From Aquidulcibacter sp. (GTDB taxonomy: Bacteria; Pseudomonadota; Alphaproteobacteria; Caulobacterales; Aquidulcibacteraceae), in contig JAPZTJ010000057.1 of the NCBI GenBank assembly GCA_027532555.1, forward strand, positions 59,224-123,223: a stretch of 64,000 bases of DNA, written 5' to 3'. Shown piece by piece: positions 61,414-64,000 of the stretch. The stretch's first letter is position 1; each line of letters opens with the position of its first letter. The translations under genes were made by a program, and so were the position numbers. The notes below the pieces were generated by a model. That model was not told the origin of the DNA and searched no databases. It was given only the letters and a program-made list of their open reading frames with translations.

Positions 61414-63276
61414 TCAGATCAGCCGTGCTTGGGAGGGTGACGTGCCACCGACCCGCTTCGCCAGCGCCCGCTTCAGGCGGGCAGTCCCCGAGGTCAGATC
61501 ATCCTTGGTCACCAGCGGCTCGGACTTTGACGCTTTGGGTGGCGTGCCCCGGCTCGCAGTGACAGGGACAATCTCCTGTCGCTTTGTCACCTTCTGCTTG
61601 GGTATCTTCACCACCACCTGCTTGGGCAGACTTGCGCCCAGCGGATAGGTGACCGCAGGCTCACTCCAAGGCTCTGGCCTTTGAACTGGCTCGGTCGGGG
61701 TATAGGAAGCCATCGCAAGCATGTCAGGCTCTGTAGGATGCAAGCGCACCGGCTGACGACCAGCTTCGGCGATCAGTATCTCACCAAGACGAACATGCCT
61801 CACCCCTTCGCTTGAGATCGCGCGATTATCCACCACCTCGATAAAGGTCATGTAGTCAGGCTCTGTCATGATGACGGTATCGAAGACGGAGCACATGGGT
61901 TCTTGGACACCCAGCTTGAAGGCAGCGCGGATGTCCCTAGGTGCTCTCGCGTGCACGAGGAAAGATACCCCGCTGCGCTTAAGATCGGCGTGCACCGCCT
62001 TGATCATCCAAGCCAGATCATCGGGCATGTCAGGCTCTAGGGCGATCAACATAGGGCGATTGCCAGACGTCAGGGCATCACGGAACAAGATACGAAGCTG
62101 CGTGATCGCATGCATCATGGGCAGGCTCAAAGGGTCTAGGTCATCCCGCCTGTTCCGAGATCTAATCTCGATAGATAGGACACGCGGGCCACACTCACAG
62201 ATGTTGGCCAGTGTGGGCAGAGTTGCCCAGCCCAGATTAAAGCTCCACCCCTTCTGAGTGGCCCAAAAGCGATCGGGGATCATCGCCAGATCTTCAGCCA
62301 CTTGCTCTTGAGACTGTGCCCAGAACGCGAGCAAGGCTGTCGCTTGATCATAGGCGGCAGGCTTCAAGATCTCTGTCCCGGCTAGCCAACCATGGAGACG
62401 CGCATAGAGCTGATCGGGACTAGGAAGCTTTGCCATTACCCCGACAAAGGTCCGCTCATAGTGTGGAGCTGTCTCAAGCCCATGAACCAGAAGGGCGGTT
62501 GCTAAAAGTCGCTGGCGCTCTGTGAAGCCACACGGCGACAGCATCGCCCAGACATCCCCCCATGCCAGAACACCGGTCCGGACCTGCCGTAGCGGGTCAA
62601 GCGGGAAATTGGCGATAGCGCCTTCAGCCACTCGTAAAACTTCACGGTCATCAATCAGGCCCCCCAAGAGCCTTTCCTTACCAAAGCGCAGGATAGCGCC
62701 ATCAAAGCTTTTAAGCGCCGCTTGGAACACGCCCGTGGCCATTGGCCCAGAGCCAAGGACCAGAATGTCCGTAGACGGACCAAGCCTGACAAGGTCTGGC
62801 ACCTTCTGCCAAGGCAAGCCCTTCGCATGGCCCACAATGACCCCTGATGACCCTGCCTCATCAAGCAAATGCCCGCCGTAAGCATAGCGATCCTGCTTCT
62901 TTGGCCATTTGGGTAAAGGCCCCGCGAAGAGAAGGGCTAGCCCTATCCCCGGCAGGGTCAGGATCACGCCGCATACGCGCATTAGCAAAAGCCAGCCACC
63001 TGTCCGCCCGTCGGGTGTAAAGACATAGGCTATGCCCGCCCAAGGTGCCCGAAACTCTATGCCCACAAGGTTGAGCCACACAGGCCCCAATTCCTCATGC
63101 GGCACCGTTCCCGGCCACGCTGCAAAAAGTGTGAGGAACTCCAGCCAGACGAGCATCACAGCGCCCGACTTGAACAACCAGACAAGACTTTGGCCCCAGC
63201 CGGAGTTGTCACCATGTAAAAATTGCAGCCAGAAACTTCTACACATAGATTGTATTGTAGTATAGTGCTTTGTCAT
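61414..63276 (-). CDS. VirD4/TraG-like coupling-protein homologue with degenerate Walker motifs
   Basis: The 620-residue protein has membrane helices near the N terminus (about 34-53 and 96-118) and the layout of a type IV coupling protein: YAYGGHLLDEAGSSGVIVGH, then a P-loop position, and later a Walker-B position and a Gln/Ser-rich finger. At residues 175-182 the P-loop reads GSGPMATG with no Lys, and the Walker B at 409-418 reads MLIALEPDMP instead of LLLDEF-type acid. ATP hydrolysis is therefore unlikely. The frame is intact over its whole length. It faces the relaxase across a hairpin-rich intergenic region. Start could instead be ATG 63246. Confidence 0.7.
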   Translation of the reverse strand: MTKHYTTIQSMCRSFWLQFLHGDNSGWGQSLVWLFKSGAVMLVWLEFLTLFAAWPGTVPHEELGPVWLNLVGIEFRAPWAGIAYVFTPDGRTGGWLLLMRVCGVILTLPGIGLALLFAGPLPKWPKKQDRYAYGGHLLDEAGSSGVIVGHAKGLPWQKVPDLVRLGPSTDILVLGSGPMATGVFQAALKSFDGAILRFGKERLLGGLIDDREVLRVAEGAIANFPLDPLRQVRTGVLAWGDVWAMLSPCGFTERQRLLATALLVHGLETAPHYERTFVGVMAKLPSPDQLYARLHGWLAGTEILKPAAYDQATALLAFWAQSQEQVAEDLAMIPDRFWATQKGWSFNLGWATLPTLANICECGPRVLSIEIRSRNRRDDLDPLSLPMMHAITQLRILFRDALTSGNRPMLIALEPDMPDDLAWMIKAVHADLKRSGVSFLVHARAPRDIRAAFKLGVQEPMCSVFDTVIMTEPDYMTFIEVVDNRAISSEGVRHVRLGEILIAEAGRQPVRLHPTEPDMLAMASYTPTEPVQRPEPWSEPAVTYPLGASLPKQVVVKIPKQKVTKRQEIVPVTASRGTPPKASKSEPLVTKDDLTSGTARLKRALAKRVGGTSPSQARLI

Positions 63277-63463
63277 AGCTTGTATCCACTAGTATTGATG
63301 ATAGAATAAAGCACAAATATTTGAATACAGCAAGATAAAGAGCAAGTTTTCACTTGCTCAAGGGCCTGTATGTGCTATGTTTTATCCAAGTTGTTGGCGA
63401 CAAGTCGCAACTTCCTTGTGTGTCACATGGCGTGACAACGCATGGTCATTCAGGAGCCCAAGC
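63277..63463. other. Candidate origin of transfer (oriT)
   Basis: The 187-bp region between the coupling-protein homologue and the relaxase is AT-rich and has three inverted repeats: GAGCAAGT/ACTTGCTC (63340-63359), TGTCAC/GTGACA (63421-63437) and GTGCTTT/AAAGCAC (63265-63271 and 63308-63314); GCGAC-AA-GTCGC lies between the first two. oriT usually lies beside the relaxase gene and has such repeats. The nic site cannot be placed. Confidence 0.5.
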
Positions 63464-64000
63464 ATGGCAGAGCGCGGATCTGAGGAGTTGAACATCCGCC
63501 TTGCTGTTGGGCGACGCGGCGATGCGAGATCTGGGGCCTTGGGTGCGCGTTTGAGTAAGGCGATTGGTGGGGCACGCCTTGGGGCAGGTGTTTCGTTTCA
63601 GGGTGGTGCTCGAGGTGGGTTTGGTTCCGACAGACGCCAGCGCGTTGTGATCAAGGTGTCCTTCTCGGCCCATCGCGCGGGCAGCGCGAAGCTTGCCGCC
63701 CACGCAGCTTATCTTGGTCGGGACGGGGCAGCTCGAGACGATGAGCAGGGGCAGTTCTATGATGCTTATCGGGATAAGGTTGAAGGCCTCTCACGCGAGC
63801 TCGATGACTGGACCCAGGAAGACCCGCGTCACTTTCGAATTATGATTGCACCAGAGAGTGCTTCGCGCATGGAAGATCTTCAGGGCTATGTTCGCGATGT
63901 GATGGGCCAGATGGAAAGCGACCTTGGTGTTGGGACAGAATGGGTCGCCATCAATCATTGGAACACGGATAACCCCCATGCCCATGTCATCTTACGCGGC
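63464..64000 (+). CDS. HUH relaxase, VirD2/TraI-like (MOBP-type), partial at window end
   Basis: The frame from ATG 63464 stays open for 179 codons to the window end. After a Gly/Arg-rich N terminus it shows RVVIKVSFSAHRAGSAKLAAHAAYLGRD (shortened), DPRHFRIMIAPESA and the HUH metal motif NPHAHVILRG, typical of VirD2/TraI-like relaxases with DUF3363. The enzyme nicks oriT by a covalent tyrosine link and pilots the strand; the Tyr is expected within the N-terminal part. GAGCCC precedes the start (CAGGAG). The rest lies beyond the window. Confidence 0.85.
   Translation, partial: MAERGSEELNIRLAVGRRGDARSGALGARLSKAIGGARLGAGVSFQGGARGGFGSDRRQRVVIKVSFSAHRAGSAKLAAHAAYLGRDGAARDDEQGQFYDAYRDKVEGLSRELDDWTQEDPRHFRIMIAPESASRMEDLQGYVRDVMGQMESDLGVGTEWVAINHWNTDNPHAHVILRG

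Larger units (their letters stand above)
50957..64000. mobile_element. Probable end of an integrated conjugative or mobilisable element (continues beyond the window)
   Basis: Downstream of tRNA-Thr the ordinary core genes stop. The region holds secreted proteins without known families, cargo operons with their own regulators, long stretches without genes, and at 61-64 kb a mobilisation module (RHH protein, VirD4/TraG homologue, relaxase). No integrase, excisionase or T4SS gene is seen and no repeat of the tRNA 3' end occurs inside the window, so the left boundary at 50957 is inferred from the tRNA and the right end is outside. Confidence 0.45.

Noticed and set aside
63446..63703. Minus-strand open frame over the relaxase gene
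   Set aside because: The plus-strand frame has clear relaxase motifs, so the minus frame is a shadow.
1..64000. CRISPR array, rRNA operon, prophage structural genes and intact insertion sequence
   Set aside because: No repeat-spacer pattern, no rRNA-like stretch, no phage head or tail genes and no transposase motif were seen.

Overview
The window reads as a chromosomal segment of an aerobic, TonB-receptor-rich alphaproteobacterium, most like Caulobacterales or Hyphomonadaceae. Support comes from a COQ9 homologue, the order nrnC-lptC-lptA-lptB-rpoN-hpf-ptsN, an EipA (DUF1134) protein with a CtrA-like site, GTTC-N7-GTTC LexA boxes (the alphaproteobacterial SOS operator), and hslVU and his gene order. 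Assignment below order is not possible from the sequence alone.

Layout. 0-16 kb is housekeeping: a COQ9 end, purEK, a diguanylate cyclase, the lpoA-like/rsmI/yraN/sirB1/gshB group, comM, cspA, nadD, an EgtD-like methyltransferase, ruvCAB, then a CoA-transferase/HMG-CoA-lyase-like pair. 16.4-29.8 kb is a nutrient locus: a TonB receptor, an SsuA-SsuC-SsuB-type ABC importer, a Gfo/Idh/MocA enzyme, an SsuD-like flavin monooxygenase, a GH3 glycosidase, MurQ, cysteine synthase, an aminotransferase and a TauE/SafE exporter. Uptake, desulfonation, sulfite export and cysteine synthesis fit use of an organosulfonate. The sugar enzymes raise the possibility of a sulfosugar such as sulfoquinovose. 29.8-33.4 kb is a tightly overlapping his operon (hisBHAFE plus a GNAT gene). 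33.6-50.7 kb is mostly core: a GGDEF-EAL protein with a decayed GGDEF motif, hslVU, ettA, a lone PIN gene, eipA, gluconokinase, tRNA-Leu(CAG), a three-gene cluster of unknown role, the lpt/rpoN/hpf/ptsN block and a DUF533 gene.

From tRNA-Thr(CGT) at 50.88-50.96 kb onward the character changes. There are two secreted proteins of unknown function, a MarR-controlled redox operon with a well-resolved promoter and operators, about 1 kb with no recognisable gene, an SDR/AhpD/YdhR-like cargo set beside a LysR regulator, a RidA-like protein, and then a conjugation region: an RHH protein, a VirD4/TraG-like protein lacking both Walker motifs, a hairpin-rich intergenic region that may be oriT, and an HUH relaxase running off the window end. 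This is probably one end of an integrated mobilisable or conjugative element. No integrase is visible, so the boundary at tRNA-Thr is inferred.

Points most worth following: the sulfonate/sulfosugar locus, LexA boxes shared by comM and ruvCAB (two branch-migration systems), the pseudo-ATPase coupling-protein homologue next to the relaxase, and the MarR redox operon.
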